From Pirellulales bacterium (GTDB lineage Bacteria; Planctomycetota; Planctomycetia; Pirellulales; DATAWG01), in NCBI GenBank assembly GCA_036267355.1, contig DATAWG010000102.1, forward strand, positions 34,106 to 98,105: a stretch of 64,000 bases of DNA. The letters run 5' to 3'. The translations under genes were made by a program, and so were the position numbers. Below are positions 25,835-35,265 of this stretch, one piece after another (the first letter of the stretch is position 1; each line of letters opens with the position of its first letter). Under the pieces are notes generated by a model. That model was not told the DNA's origin. It ran no database searches and saw only the letters and a program-made list of their open reading frames with translations.

Positions 25835-28024
25835 ATGACCACGCCGCGATCTCAAAAGAAAAAACTCGCCCGCAGCGCTCGCGGCAATAAAGGCGCGGCA
25901 TCGCGGCCGCCACGGCAGCCTACCCGCACGCTGATTACCGGCCTGCTGTGGATCGTGTTCATGCTGGTCGTCTGGTTTCAAGCGCCGGGCGTTCGCTTGC
26001 CGACGTTTTTCCAGCGGCTCGTCGGCATTGCCGACGCGCTGCTGACGATGCTCGTGGTGATGTTCGCGATTCGCGAATACGGCAAGCGCCTGAATCGCGT
26101 GCCGGTTCCCCTGATGGGACGCGTGAGCACGAGTCGCGTGGCCGGCGCGCTGGTCTTCGTCGCGGTGTTCGCTTGGTGGTTAAGCCCTTGGGCGCCCATT
26201 CCGGCAGGACAACCGGAACCCGACTTGTGGCGGTTGCTCGAGGCAGGGCTGAATCACCCTGCTTTGCAAATTGTCGACACCAATCTGGCGACGCTCGTTC
26301 GGCCCGCTCCGTCGTTCGATGCCCAGCAAGCCGCCAAGACATTCGCCACGCATGCCGACCCGTTACGCAGTGCTTTGGTTGCGATCGCCTCAAGCAAGTT
26401 CGACGAAGCCGAAACGCTCTTGAGCCGGGCGCCGGTTGGATCGGGTGCGGATCGAGTTCACGAGATCCGCGCGCAGCTCGATCTCTACCGCGGCCAATAT
26501 GCGGCCGCGAGCCGCCGCTATCTTGAAATGCTGCAGATCGAGCCGCGGCGCGAAGATTTTTTGGCGCATGGAGCCTTCGCCGCTGCGCTCGGCGGCGAGT
26601 TCGCCACAGCCACGGCCAGGGCACGGCAACTACTCGAACAAGCGCTTGCCCGCAGCCGTGTATCATTGCGGACGGTCGAGGCCGCGAATTTGCTCGCCAC
26701 CGTGCGTCTCTTGGCCGGCGACAATGCCGAAGCGCTTCGCGTCAGCCAATCGATGGCGAGCCGTGGAACTGAAATCCCGACGCCCCACGATGCCTACGGC
26801 GCACCGCTTCCGCAAGATCCCGCGTTCGTGAACAATGCGGCCGTGATTGGGTTGCTCGCCGGCAGCAATCCGTCGACCCACGCATCGCCGGCGAGCGAAT
26901 TTGCGCTCGCCAAAGACCTGTGGCTCGATCGCGCATCGGGGCGAAGCCAGCCGAACGACGCCGCCGAGCCGCGCGCCGCGTTGGCCCGCTACAACCTCGG
27001 GGCAGCCGCGCTCTATCAAGCGCGCTACGACCAAGCCGCGGCGATCTTGGCGGATTCTTTGGCCGCCTGGCGGAATTTTTCGAACTCGCCGCTGCGAATC
27101 GGCAGGGAGATTAATCTCAACGCGATCGCGCAGCTCGACCTCATCGAGGGCCGATGGTCCCGGGCAGAATCCAAAAGCCGCGATGGAGCCGATTCACCTT
27201 CCGCTTCCGGAGCGGAGGATCCGAGCCTGTCGGCATTCAAAGCAACGGGTGCCCAATTCGAGGCGAGCGCTGGGCATTACCGCCGCGCAATCGCGAGTTT
27301 GAGCGGCTTGATTCGTGAAGCCGAACTCGGCCACGACGGATTGTCGAGCAATCATCCCTATGTTGCAATTCTCATGCTTCGCCTCGCCGACGCCCTTTTG
27401 CAGGCCGGCGACAATGCTCGGGCTCAAGCAACCGCGAGCGCAGCGCAGCGAATTCTGGAAGATGCGGGTCTTGGCGCGTCGCGATCGGCGGCCGACGCAT
27501 TGCGGATTTCCGGCTTGGCTCTGTTGCGCCAAGGAAACCGCGAGAATGCCGAGCGGCAATTCGATCGGGCAATGAAACTGCTTCGTCCATTGAAAGAGAA
27601 TCCATCGTCGGAAAGCAGCGTCGCGCTTCCCGCGACGCCCGAATTTGCCGCTTTGCTCGCTGCCGAAGGCGAGCTAGCCGGCGAACTGCAAAACTACACC
27701 GCGGCCACCGACGATTATCGGCAAGCCCTCGACGAACTCGACAAGCTGTTTGAATCACAGGCGGCGAATCACCCGTTGCGAGCCGATTATCTTCACGCCC
27801 TGGCGATGCTATTGGTGCGTGAAAAAAAACCGGCCGAAGCCAAACCGTTGCTCGAGGAATCGCTGGCGATCGATCGCCGCGTATTGGCGCCGGGCCATCC
27901 GGCGACGGTCATGGTGATGGAAGATCTGGCAAGCCTGCTGGAGAAGATCGGCTCGACCGAGCAAGCGGCTAAGCTGCGAAATGAGGCAAAGCAGCTTCAT
28001 CGCAAGCCTGCGGAAACACATTGA
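25835..28024 (+). CDS. Membrane-anchored tetratricopeptide-repeat protein
   Basis: The 729-residue protein has a basic cytoplasmic N-terminus, then two or three membrane helices (LITGLLWIVFMLVVWFQAPG at about residue 30, and VAGALVFVAVFAWWLSPWAP at about residue 108). The remainder is an alpha-helical TPR solenoid. The clearest repeats are at the C-terminus, where ALAMLLVREKKPAEAKPLLEE and VMEDLASLLEKIGSTEQAAKL resemble kinesin-light-chain-type TPRs. It probably scaffolds proteins at the membrane. No specific function is evident. A terminator follows the stop. Confidence 0.8.
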   Translation: MTTPRSQKKKLARSARGNKGAASRPPRQPTRTLITGLLWIVFMLVVWFQAPGVRLPTFFQRLVGIADALLTMLVVMFAIREYGKRLNRVPVPLMGRVSTSRVAGALVFVAVFAWWLSPWAPIPAGQPEPDLWRLLEAGLNHPALQIVDTNLATLVRPAPSFDAQQAAKTFATHADPLRSALVAIASSKFDEAETLLSRAPVGSGADRVHEIRAQLDLYRGQYAAASRRYLEMLQIEPRREDFLAHGAFAAALGGEFATATARARQLLEQALARSRVSLRTVEAANLLATVRLLAGDNAEALRVSQSMASRGTEIPTPHDAYGAPLPQDPAFVNNAAVIGLLAGSNPSTHASPASEFALAKDLWLDRASGRSQPNDAAEPRAALARYNLGAAALYQARYDQAAAILADSLAAWRNFSNSPLRIGREINLNAIAQLDLIEGRWSRAESKSRDGADSPSASGAEDPSLSAFKATGAQFEASAGHYRRAIASLSGLIREAELGHDGLSSNHPYVAILMLRLADALLQAGDNARAQATASAAQRILEDAGLGASRSAADALRISGLALLRQGNRENAERQFDRAMKLLRPLKENPSSESSVALPATPEFAALLAAEGELAGELQNYTAATDDYRQALDELDKLFESQAANHPLRADYLHALAMLLVREKKPAEAKPLLEESLAIDRRVLAPGHPATVMVMEDLASLLEKIGSTEQAAKLRNEAKQLHRKPAETH

Positions 28025-28053
28025 TCTTGCAATCCAACTTTCAAACCGCAGAC

Positions 28054-28082
28054 GGCCGCCGGCCATCCGCTAGCGGCCTTTT
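28054..28082 (+). terminator. Rho-independent terminator after TPR gene
   Basis: GGCCGC (28054-28059) pairs with GCGGCC (28073-28078) and is followed by TTTT. It begins 29 bp after the TPR stop codon. Confidence 0.6.
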
Positions 28083-28223
28083 CCGTGCATCTTGACACCC
28101 TATCAGGGCATCGGTATGTTTATTGGATTGCCCAAGGTGCACTAAGTTGTGTGCCAAGAATGATTTTCGACCGGAAAACCGTCGAGCAGCCGGCATGCTG
28201 CTCAACGGCGCGGAGTGAGAGTC

Positions 28224-28304
28224 TATCTCAAAATGGGTTTGCGGTCCCGTCGGGGGGCCACCCAGAAGCCGCCGCTCTCGCGGCGGATTGTGGATTTTTG
28301 AGAT
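28224..28304. repeat. Long imperfect inverted repeat, family G
   Basis: The left arm TATCTCAAAATGGGTTTGCG and the right arm GATTGTGGATTTTTGAGAT flank an inner perfect hairpin CCGCCGCTCTCGCGGCGG. It lies in the 649-bp gap before nusA. It looks like a REP-type element. No gene is seen in this gap. Confidence 0.55.
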
Positions 28305-28426
28305 GTCGCTCGGCGGGACTTGTTCCCGTTTTTTTATTGGTAGATCGATGTTTCGAGTTGAACGGGGGGAGCCCAGCGCCATTCGCGATGCGGTCGTTGG
28401 CGATCGAGGAGGGGCGGTAAGAACCA

Positions 28427-28453
28427 AGACAGCCATAATAAGACAGCCATAAT
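28427..28453. repeat. Direct tandem duplication in the nusA leader
   Basis: AGACAGCCATAAT occurs twice in direct succession. Confidence 0.6.
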
Positions 28454-28493
28454 TTAATCAGCAATCGGTGAGGCGGTGCAAAACCAGGCAATG

Positions 28494-28575
28494 CATATTG
28501 CGGCGGCGCATTTTGCGGTATCGCAAATCTCGGCAGCGCAATTTGCGGCAGCGCAATTTGCGGCAGTGCAATTGT
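28494..28575. repeat. Tandem repeats in the nusA leader
   Basis: A unit of about 15 bp, close to GCAATTTGCGGCAGC, is repeated with variation four to five times, ending about 100 bp before nusA. Each unit carries a small GCAA/TTGC palindrome, so the transcript could stack short hairpins. Confidence 0.65.
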
Positions 28576-28673
28576 CACGGGGACGATACCAGCTTGCCGC
28601 TCAGCTCCGGTTCGCTTGAACCGGCTCGGGGCGCGGCGGTGCGACCGCAATCGCGGGGAAAGTGAAGACCGAC

Positions 28674-30143
28674 ATGAACGCCGGCGAAGTCTTGCGAATC
28701 GTGGATGCGATCCACAGGGATAAAAATATCGGCAAGGAAATTGTCTTTCAGGCCATCGAGGCAGCGCTCGTGTCGGCCGCAAAGAAGCAATACGGCGAAG
28801 ACCAGGAAATCGTTCTGAATATCGACCGCAAGGACGGCGCGATCTCCGGCACCCATAATGGTGTGCCGCTCGATCCCGAGGAAACAATGGGCCGCATCGT
28901 CGCCCAAACCGCCAAGCAAGTCATTATCCAGAAAATCCGCGAAGCCGAACGCGACGCCCTCTACGACGAATACTTCGAGCAGATCGGGCAACTCGTATCG
29001 GGCATCGTCCAGCGCTATGAGGGAAGCGCCGCCACGGTGAGCCTTGGCAATAGCGAGGCCCTGCTGCCGCGCAGCGAACAAATTCCAGGCGAAACGCATC
29101 ATCCCAACGAACGAGTTCGGGCCACCGTGTGCGAGGTGCGCAAGGCCGGAAGCCGCGTGAAGATCATCCTCAGCCGCACCCGCACCCACTTGGTGCAGCG
29201 GTTGTTCGAGCAAGAAATTCCCGAAATTGCCGAAGGCGTGATCGAAATCCGCGCCATTGCCCGCGAGCCCGGCTATCGCAGCAAGGTGGCCGTGAGCAGT
29301 TCGGACCAGCGCGTCGATTGCGTCGGAGCCTGCGTCGGCGTGCGCGGAAATCGGATCAAGAACATCGTCGACGAACTTGGCGGCGAACGGATCGATATCG
29401 TCCGCTGGAGCGACGAACTGCATGTGCTGATTCCAAACGCGTTGCAGCCCGCCGAAGTCGAAGAGGTGATCCTGTGCCAGATGCTCGGCCGGGCGATCGT
29501 GCTGGTGCGCGAGGACCAACTGTCGCTGGCCATTGGCCGCCGCGGGCAAAACGTCCGGCTGGCCAGCAAGCTGTGCGGGTGGGACATCGAAATCATGACT
29601 CGCGAAGAGCTCGACGAGCAGATCGGCCGCGCGGTTTCCGGATTTTCGGAACTCGACGGGGTCGATGAAATGCTGGCCGACAAATTGGTCGGCGAAGGAT
29701 TCTTGTCGTACGACGATTTGTCGGTGATCGAACCCGATGCATTGATGGAAATGGGGGGATTGTCGGCCGAGCAGGTGGATACGATCGTCGCCCAAGCGGA
29801 AGTTAAAGCGAAGGAAGCCGAGGCTGCAGCCGCCGACGAACGCCGCCGGCAACGCGAACAGGAGCGCATCGAAGCCGCGACCGCCGAAGCCGATGCGCTC
29901 GAGGCCGCTGCAAAAGCGGCCCGCGAGGCTGCCATTCGCGAGACGGCCGCCGAAGCAACCTTCGCCGCCCGACCGACGGGCGAGTCGCCTGCCGCGGAGC
30001 CGCCGGCAAGCGAACAAACGCCTGCCGACGATGGGGCACCCGCCCGGCCCGCCGGAAACGGCAGCCACGGCGAACCGCCGGCCGGCGAAACGCAGCCGAG
30101 CCCCGGCGGCGGTGCGGAGCCGAAAGAGGGCGGGGCGGGCTGA
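28674..30143 (+). CDS. nusA: Transcription elongation/termination factor NusA
   Basis: The protein has about 489 residues from ATG 28674; GTG 28662 would add four residues. NusA binds RNA polymerase and nascent RNA and controls pausing, termination and antitermination. Domains in order: N-terminal polymerase-binding domain ([18 protein letters not shown]), S1 domain (about residues 135-200), KH1 ([20 protein letters not shown]), KH2 ([16 protein letters not shown]), a helix-hairpin-helix-like segment, and an Ala/Glu/Pro-rich low-complexity tail (about residues 370-489). It heads the conserved nusA-infB-rbfA block. The usual upstream gene rimP is not present here. Confidence 0.96.
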   Translation: MNAGEVLRIVDAIHRDKNIGKEIVFQAIEAALVSAAKKQYGEDQEIVLNIDRKDGAISGTHNGVPLDPEETMGRIVAQTAKQVIIQKIREAERDALYDEYFEQIGQLVSGIVQRYEGSAATVSLGNSEALLPRSEQIPGETHHPNERVRATVCEVRKAGSRVKIILSRTRTHLVQRLFEQEIPEIAEGVIEIRAIAREPGYRSKVAVSSSDQRVDCVGACVGVRGNRIKNIVDELGGERIDIVRWSDELHVLIPNALQPAEVEEVILCQMLGRAIVLVREDQLSLAIGRRGQNVRLASKLCGWDIEIMTREELDEQIGRAVSGFSELDGVDEMLADKLVGEGFLSYDDLSVIEPDALMEMGGLSAEQVDTIVAQAEVKAKEAEAAAADERRRQREQERIEAATAEADALEAAAKAAREAAIRETAAEATFAARPTGESPAAEPPASEQTPADDGAPARPAGNGSHGEPPAGETQPSPGGGAEPKEGGAG

Positions 30144-30268
30144 GTCGCATTTGGGCCAATGCACCATTCGCCTCAGCCAGCGACTGGGCCGGGCTGGCCA
30201 GATGCAACCAAGCCCGCCCCGAACGGCGATTTCCGGCTCGTGGCCGGCTGATGATTTGATGCACGCGG

Positions 30269-30274
30269 TATAAT
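30269..30274 (+). promoter_or_regulatory. Possible -10 element upstream of infB
   Basis: TATAAT lies about 195 bp before the infB start, without a convincing -35 box. The 325-bp gap between nusA and infB otherwise holds nothing recognisable, so infB may have its own promoter as well as read-through. Confidence 0.25.
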
Positions 30275-30468
30275 TGTCGATATTGTGGTTCGTCAGAAAT
30301 CAAAGACACAGCCTCGACCATCCTGTCGCGTCCCCTATGCTCCGTTCGCCAAAGGCATTGCCGGGAGAGTTGGACTATGATTTAGGTTAAACGACCGTTC
30401 GCTGCCGTCGCGATCGACACGTCGCGCGTGTTCTTAGTCGCCGGCAGCGGCACTCCGGAGAAGATCAC

Positions 30469-33165
30469 TTGCCCGTTCGTATCTACAGCTTGGCCAAAGA
30501 ACTCAGGATCGATAGCAAAGAGCTGGTGGAGCTATGCACCAAGGCTGGCCTCAGCGGCAAGGCATCTCCGTTGGCAAGCCTTGCCGACGACGAGGTCGTT
30601 CGGCTGAAGGAGTACCTTGCGAATCGCGGGTCTCGGCCGGCCGGCCCTAGCGCGCACGCGCCGGCGCCCGTTCCTGTGCGGAGCCCGAAGCCGGCGCCCA
30701 TCGCAGCGCCTGCGAAGGCGCCTGCGGCCCCCGTCGCGCCGATCGAGCCCGACGTGATGCGGCGCGAAGATTATATCGCTCCGGGCGGAGTTTCCGCGCG
30801 TCCGCCGGTGATCGAAATCAAGGCCGAGCGGCCGAGCGAGCCACGCAAACGGCCGATCGACGGCGACGGAGCCAAGCCGGCGGTAAAGAGCGGTCCGGCC
30901 ATCAAACTGGCGCCGATGCCGCCTTCGATGTTGCCGCCGCCGAAGCCGGTGGAAGCGGAGCTCGCCCCTCAAAAACCCGATCTAAAGCTCCCGGTCGACG
31001 CGATTCGCGCTGGCCGCAGCGGCGCTAAGCCCTTGTCGGAACATCTGCGAAAGCACGAGCAAAAGCGCAAGGCCGAGACGCGTCCCGGAGCGGGCCTGGC
31101 CCCGGGCCGCGGACCTGCTGGAGCGCCGGCCGCTCCGCCCGCGACTCCGTCGGAAGAAACCACGCGCGAGCGCGGGCGGCGCGGAGCGCGTCCGGCCGCG
31201 GCCAAGGCAGGCGCGCCCGACGAGTTCGCTTCCGCTCTCGGCGGCCGCGAAGCACGGCAGTTGATTCGCAAGCGCACCGCCACGCCGGCGCGAAAGCCAG
31301 GCATGGGGGAAGACGAAGAACCGGTCGTCTCGCACCGTCGCGCGCTCACGCGGTTGAAACGGACCGGCAAGGGGAGCACCGCAGCGCCGCGCAAAGGGAA
31401 AATCGTCCTCCAATTGCCGGCCACCGTCCGCAGCTTTTCCGAAGCGGCGGGCATCGGCGCAAATCAAGTGTTGGCCAAATTGCTCGGCCTGGGCACCCTG
31501 GCCAACATGAATTCCTCGATCGATCCCGAAATGGTCGAGTTGCTCTCCGTTGAATTGGGGCTCGAAGTCGACTTGCGGCAAGCGGTCAATTTGGAAGATC
31601 AACTTCTATCCGTCTTGGATACGCTGCCCGACGCCGCCGAATCGCTCCAGCCTCGTCCGCCGGTTATCACCTTCCTCGGCCACGTCGACCACGGCAAGAC
31701 ATCGCTGTTGGACAAAATCATCGGCATCGATGTCGCCAGCGGCGAGAGCGGCGGCATCACACAGCATATTCGAGCGTATGAAATCGAAAAATCGGGCCGG
31801 CGGATTTCATTCGTCGATACGCCCGGCCACGAAGCGTTCACCGAAATGCGGGCTCGCGGCGCGAATGTCACCGATATCGCCGTGCTGGTCGTTGCGGCCG
31901 ACGACGGTGTCATGCCGCAAACCGAAGAAGCCATCAGCCATGCGCGGGCAGCCAATGTGCCGATCGTCGTGGCGCTCAATAAGATCGATCTTCCGGGCGT
32001 CGACGTGCAACGCATTTTCCAACAATTGGCCACCGCTGGCCTGCTGCCCACCGAGTGGGGCGGCGACGTCGAAGTCATCAAGACCAGCGCTCACACCGGG
32101 CAAGGGATCGACGATCTGCTGGAAACGCTGTTCACCATCGCCGAGTTGCACGACCTGAAAGCCAATCCCGATCGCTCGGCGGTCGGCACGTGCCTCGAAG
32201 CATCGGTGCACGAGGGGCGTGGGGTCGTGGCAAAGGTGATCGTGCAAAAGGGGACACTCCGCGTCGGCGATGCCGTGGTATGCGGCACGGCCACCGGCCA
32301 CGTGAAGGCCATGTACGACACGCTCGACACCAACCGCCGCGTTCCGACCGCTGGCCCCTCGACGCCGGTCAATCTCACCGGTTTGGACATTCCGCCGCAG
32401 GCGGGCGAGCGATTCTACGTGTTGCAAGACATCGCCCAGGCCCGGCAAATTGCCGAGAAGCGCCGCCAGGAAAGCCGGCAGTCGGTCTTGGGTTCGGCCC
32501 CGACTCACATCACGCTGGAAACGCTTTTCGATAAGCTGGGCGAAGACGAAGTCAAGCAGTTCAATATGATCCTCCGCGCCGACACGCGCGGTTCGATCGA
32601 AGCGATTCAGAAAGAACTCACCAAGCTCGAGCATCCCGAGGTGAAAATCAAGGTGCTTCAGGCCACGGTGGGCGGGATTTCCGAAGCCGACGTGCATCTG
32701 GCTGACGCCTCCGACGCGGTGATCTTCGGCTTCAACGTCGTACCCGACGAAAAGGCACGCCAACTGGCCGACAACCGCAAGATTCAAATCCGCCGCTACG
32801 AAATCATCTACAAGCTCACCGAAGACCTCCGGGCCGCGCTCGAGGGAATGCTGACGCCCGAGCGCCGCGAGGCCGAATTGGGCCGCGTCATCGTGCAGCG
32901 CACATTCTCCAACAGCCGCATCGGCACGATCGCCGGCTGCCGGGTGATCGCCGGCACCATCCCGCGCAATGGCCGCATGCGCGTGATCCGCGATAGCCGC
33001 GTGATCGGCGATTATCCCGTCGAATCGCTGCGCCGCGAGAAGGAAGATGTCCGCGAGGTGCGCGAGGGATTCGAGTGCGGCATCAAGCTCGCCGGATTCA
33101 ATGATGTGAAAGAGGGAGATGTGCTCGAGGCCTACAAGATCGAGGAGGTCGCGCGCACCTTCTGA
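30469..33165 (+). CDS. infB: Translation initiation factor IF-2
   Basis: The 898-residue protein starts at TTG 30469 (GGAG 8-9 bp upstream). IF-2 is the GTPase that brings initiator tRNA to the 30S subunit and promotes subunit joining. The N-terminal IF2_N motif ([20 protein letters not shown]) is followed by a long Pro/Ala/Lys-rich linker (about residues 60-300). The G domain has [14 protein letters not shown], the switch [16 protein letters not shown] and NKID. The beta-barrel domains and C-terminal tRNA-binding region follow, with [15 protein letters not shown] and [22 protein letters not shown] family B repeat arm begins two bases after the stop. Confidence 0.97.
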   Translation: MPVRIYSLAKELRIDSKELVELCTKAGLSGKASPLASLADDEVVRLKEYLANRGSRPAGPSAHAPAPVPVRSPKPAPIAAPAKAPAAPVAPIEPDVMRREDYIAPGGVSARPPVIEIKAERPSEPRKRPIDGDGAKPAVKSGPAIKLAPMPPSMLPPPKPVEAELAPQKPDLKLPVDAIRAGRSGAKPLSEHLRKHEQKRKAETRPGAGLAPGRGPAGAPAAPPATPSEETTRERGRRGARPAAAKAGAPDEFASALGGREARQLIRKRTATPARKPGMGEDEEPVVSHRRALTRLKRTGKGSTAAPRKGKIVLQLPATVRSFSEAAGIGANQVLAKLLGLGTLANMNSSIDPEMVELLSVELGLEVDLRQAVNLEDQLLSVLDTLPDAAESLQPRPPVITFLGHVDHGKTSLLDKIIGIDVASGESGGITQHIRAYEIEKSGRRISFVDTPGHEAFTEMRARGANVTDIAVLVVAADDGVMPQTEEAISHARAANVPIVVALNKIDLPGVDVQRIFQQLATAGLLPTEWGGDVEVIKTSAHTGQGIDDLLETLFTIAELHDLKANPDRSAVGTCLEASVHEGRGVVAKVIVQKGTLRVGDAVVCGTATGHVKAMYDTLDTNRRVPTAGPSTPVNLTGLDIPPQAGERFYVLQDIAQARQIAEKRRQESRQSVLGSAPTHITLETLFDKLGEDEVKQFNMILRADTRGSIEAIQKELTKLEHPEVKIKVLQATVGGISEADVHLADASDAVIFGFNVVPDEKARQLADNRKIQIRRYEIIYKLTEDLRAALEGMLTPERREAELGRVIVQRTFSNSRIGTIAGCRVIAGTIPRNGRMRVIRDSRVIGDYPVESLRREKEDVREVREGFECGIKLAGFNDVKEGDVLEAYKIEEVARTF

Positions 33166-33166
33166 A

Positions 33167-33205
33167 TGTAGCAGGCACACTCCGTGTGCCGTCGGCGCGC
33201 CGCGG
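33167..33205. repeat. Dispersed repeat, family B, single arm
   Basis: TGTAGCAGGCACACTCCGTG, continuing with TGCCGTCGGCGCG, matches the left arm of family B. The expected right arm is missing or diverged. It lies between infB and rbfA. Confidence 0.65.
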
Positions 33206-33276
33206 TGCGTCGCGTGCATCGCAGCGTGAACCGCATGCGTGGCGTGCATGCTCCACCTGGGTGATCGTGTTTATCC

Positions 33277-33843
33277 ATGACAACACGTCGATTACTAAAG
33301 GCTGCCGAGGCGATTCGCCAGGTCGTCGGAATGGCGATTCTCGCCGAGATGCGCGATCCGCGCGTCCGCGATGTGACGATCACCCGAGTCATTGTCAGCC
33401 CCGATATGCGCGAGGCAAAGGTGTATGTGTCGGTCATGGGCGACACGGCGAAGCAGAACTTGTGCTTGCACGGATTGCAGAGCGCCCGAGGATTCCTGCA
33501 AGCGAAACTGGCCGAGCGCATTGAAACTCGCTATACTCCGCGGCTTCAATTTATTTTGGACATGGGGGTAAAGCATTCGCTGGAGATCGCGAGGATTCTC
33601 CACGAAGTGTTGCCGCCGAAGCCGTCCGAGCAATCGGGCGAAGCGCCGCCGGCCCCGGAATATTCCCCAGACCAAGCAGTGGTTGACCAAGCAGTGGTTG
33701 ACCAAGCAGTGGCCGGCGAGCATGCCGGCGCCGCGCACGACGATAGCGACGACGAGCTCGACGATTTGGATCTGGACGAAAGCGATTCTGAGAATATCGA
33801 TCCCGAGCAGGGCGATTCGCACGGCAGCGGCAGCCACGAATAA
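33277..33843 (+). CDS. rbfA: Ribosome-binding factor A
   Basis: The 188-residue protein's first 115 residues are typical RbfA, which matures the 16S rRNA 5' end and the small subunit: LKAAEAIRQVVGMAILAEMRDPRV, VIVSPDMREAKVYVSVMG, IETRYTPRLQFILDMGVKHS. The tail beyond about residue 125 is an addition. It contains three copies of the pentapeptide DQAVV (15-bp tandem repeat) and a very acidic end (DDSDDELDDLDLDESDSE). The usual length is about 120 residues. Confidence 0.94.
   Translation: MTTRRLLKAAEAIRQVVGMAILAEMRDPRVRDVTITRVIVSPDMREAKVYVSVMGDTAKQNLCLHGLQSARGFLQAKLAERIETRYTPRLQFILDMGVKHSLEIARILHEVLPPKPSEQSGEAPPAPEYSPDQAVVDQAVVDQAVAGEHAGAAHDDSDDELDDLDLDESDSENIDPEQGDSHGSGSHE
33670..33714 (+). 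repeat. 15-bp tandem repeat inside rbfA
   Basis: GACCAAGCAGTGGTT is repeated three times in frame, encoding DQAVV units in the non-conserved tail. Confidence 0.8.
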
Positions 33844-33925
33844 CAGTTCCGATGATAGCGACGCAAGGCCCGCAGGGCAGTAGCTCCCCATCAAGCCTTT
33901 CGGTAAGAACGAGACGTTAAAACTC

Positions 33926-35134
33926 ATGGGCAATTCGAATCGCACGGCGCTGTTGACCAAGGCGCATCGTATTCTCAAGCAGCACTACACGCCGATCGGG
34001 GTCCCGCTCGAGCGGCCGCTTTTGGAGCATCTGCTGTTTGCCCTGGTTTTGGAAAACGCTCCGTTCGACGCCGCGGAAAAGATCTACACCCATCTGTCGA
34101 AGAATTTCTTCGATTGGAACGAGGTCCGTGTCAGCACGGTGATGGAATTATCGGAGGTTGCCCGGCCGCTGCCCGATCCGGGGGCCACCGCCTCGAACAT
34201 CAAGCGCGTCTTGCAGGGCGTCTTCGAATCGACCTATTCCTTCGACCTCGAACCGGTGAAAAAGCAGAATATTTCGGCGGCAATCAAACAACTCGAACGG
34301 CTCGGCGGCACGACGCCGTTCAGCCTTGCGTATGTCACGCAAGTCGCGCTCGGCGGCCATGCCATTCCGCTCGACCGCGGGGCGCTCGACGTGCTGGCCG
34401 TGTTGGGAATTATCAGTGAAGGCGAGGCCGAGTCGGGCCGGGTCAGCGGTTTGGAACGCGTGATACCGAAAAACAAGGGACTCGAATTCGGATCGCTGTT
34501 GCATCAATTGGCGGCGGAATACGTCGCCAATCCGTTTTCGCCGGCGGTTCGCAAGCTGCTGCTGAGCATCAATCCGGACGCGAAAGACCGCTTCCCAAAG
34601 CGGCGCGAGAAAAAAGACGACGCACACGAAGAAGCCCACTCCGCCGCTCATCATGCAGGCGCGCCCGCGACCGGCGACCACGGAGCAAAAAAGCACGCGA
34701 TCGATGGCAGAGCAAAACACGCCGCGGAAAAGGCCGCGGGCGAAAAAGTGAGCGGCAAAGAGGCGGCATCGAAGCCAGCGGCAGGCAAAGAAACCGAAAA
34801 GTCGGCCGAGAAAATCCCGGCGAAATCGGCCGCCAAGCCAGCCGAAAAACCGCGTCGCACCGCGGAAAAAACCGAGCGAGCCGTCACCAAAAAATCCGCC
34901 CCTGCCGCCGGTAAGCCGAGCGAAGGTAAGCCGAGCGAAGGCAAGCACAGCGAAGGCAAGCACAGCGAAGGCAAGCACAGCGAAGGCAAGCCGAGCGAAG
35001 GCAAGCACAGCGAAAGTAAGCACGCCGACCACAAACACGGTGAGACAAAGCACCGTCCGGCGGCCAAGCCGCATCCGGTCGCCGCCAAGCCAAAGTCGGC
35101 AAGCAAGCAACTCTCGAAACGCAAGCCGCGCTAG
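33926..35134 (+). CDS. HhH-GPD/endonuclease III-like protein with repetitive basic tail
   Basis: The first 200 or so of the 402 residues resemble the helix-hairpin-helix GPD fold of base-excision glycosylases: LLEHLLFALVLENAPFDAAE, then LERLGGTTPFSLAYVTQVAL at the hairpin and AIPLDRGALDVLAVLGI, where the conserved Asp sits. The Lys that makes endonuclease III a bifunctional lyase is replaced by Thr, and no 4Fe-4S cysteines are seen, so it may be a monofunctional glycosylase or only a DNA-binding protein. Residues 200-402 are a Lys/Ala/Glu-rich tail with SEGKH/SEGKP pentapeptide repeats (34911-35030). It is the fourth gene of the nusA-infB-rbfA block. Confidence 0.7.
   Translation: MGNSNRTALLTKAHRILKQHYTPIGVPLERPLLEHLLFALVLENAPFDAAEKIYTHLSKNFFDWNEVRVSTVMELSEVARPLPDPGATASNIKRVLQGVFESTYSFDLEPVKKQNISAAIKQLERLGGTTPFSLAYVTQVALGGHAIPLDRGALDVLAVLGIISEGEAESGRVSGLERVIPKNKGLEFGSLLHQLAAEYVANPFSPAVRKLLLSINPDAKDRFPKRREKKDDAHEEAHSAAHHAGAPATGDHGAKKHAIDGRAKHAAEKAAGEKVSGKEAASKPAAGKETEKSAEKIPAKSAAKPAEKPRRTAEKTERAVTKKSAPAAGKPSEGKPSEGKHSEGKHSEGKHSEGKPSEGKHSESKHADHKHGETKHRPAAKPHPVAAKPKSASKQLSKRKPR
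34911..35030 (+). repeat. 15-bp coding tandem repeats
   Basis: About eight units close to GGCAAGCACAGCGAA encode GKHSE/GKPSE pentapeptides in the C-terminal tail of the HhH-GPD-like protein. Confidence 0.85.
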
Positions 35135-35147
35135 CGCCAGGCCCTGC

Positions 35148-35153
35148 TATAAT
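35148..35153 (+). promoter_or_regulatory. Possible -10 element for the TPR gene
   Basis: TATAAT lies 112 bp before the start at 35266. No clear -35 box is present. Confidence 0.25.
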
Positions 35154-35265
35154 TCGCAGTGTTGTTCGCGGTCCACAAGATACATCGCGCCGTTCGCGCG
35201 ATGTCGGCTCCGCTGCCGTCTCCGCTCCACCGCGCCCCGGCGCCATCAACTCGGATCCATCGATC

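Noticed and set aside
28575-30167. 530-codon minus-strand open frame opposite nusA
   Set aside because: Antisense artefact of codon bias; nusA is unambiguous.
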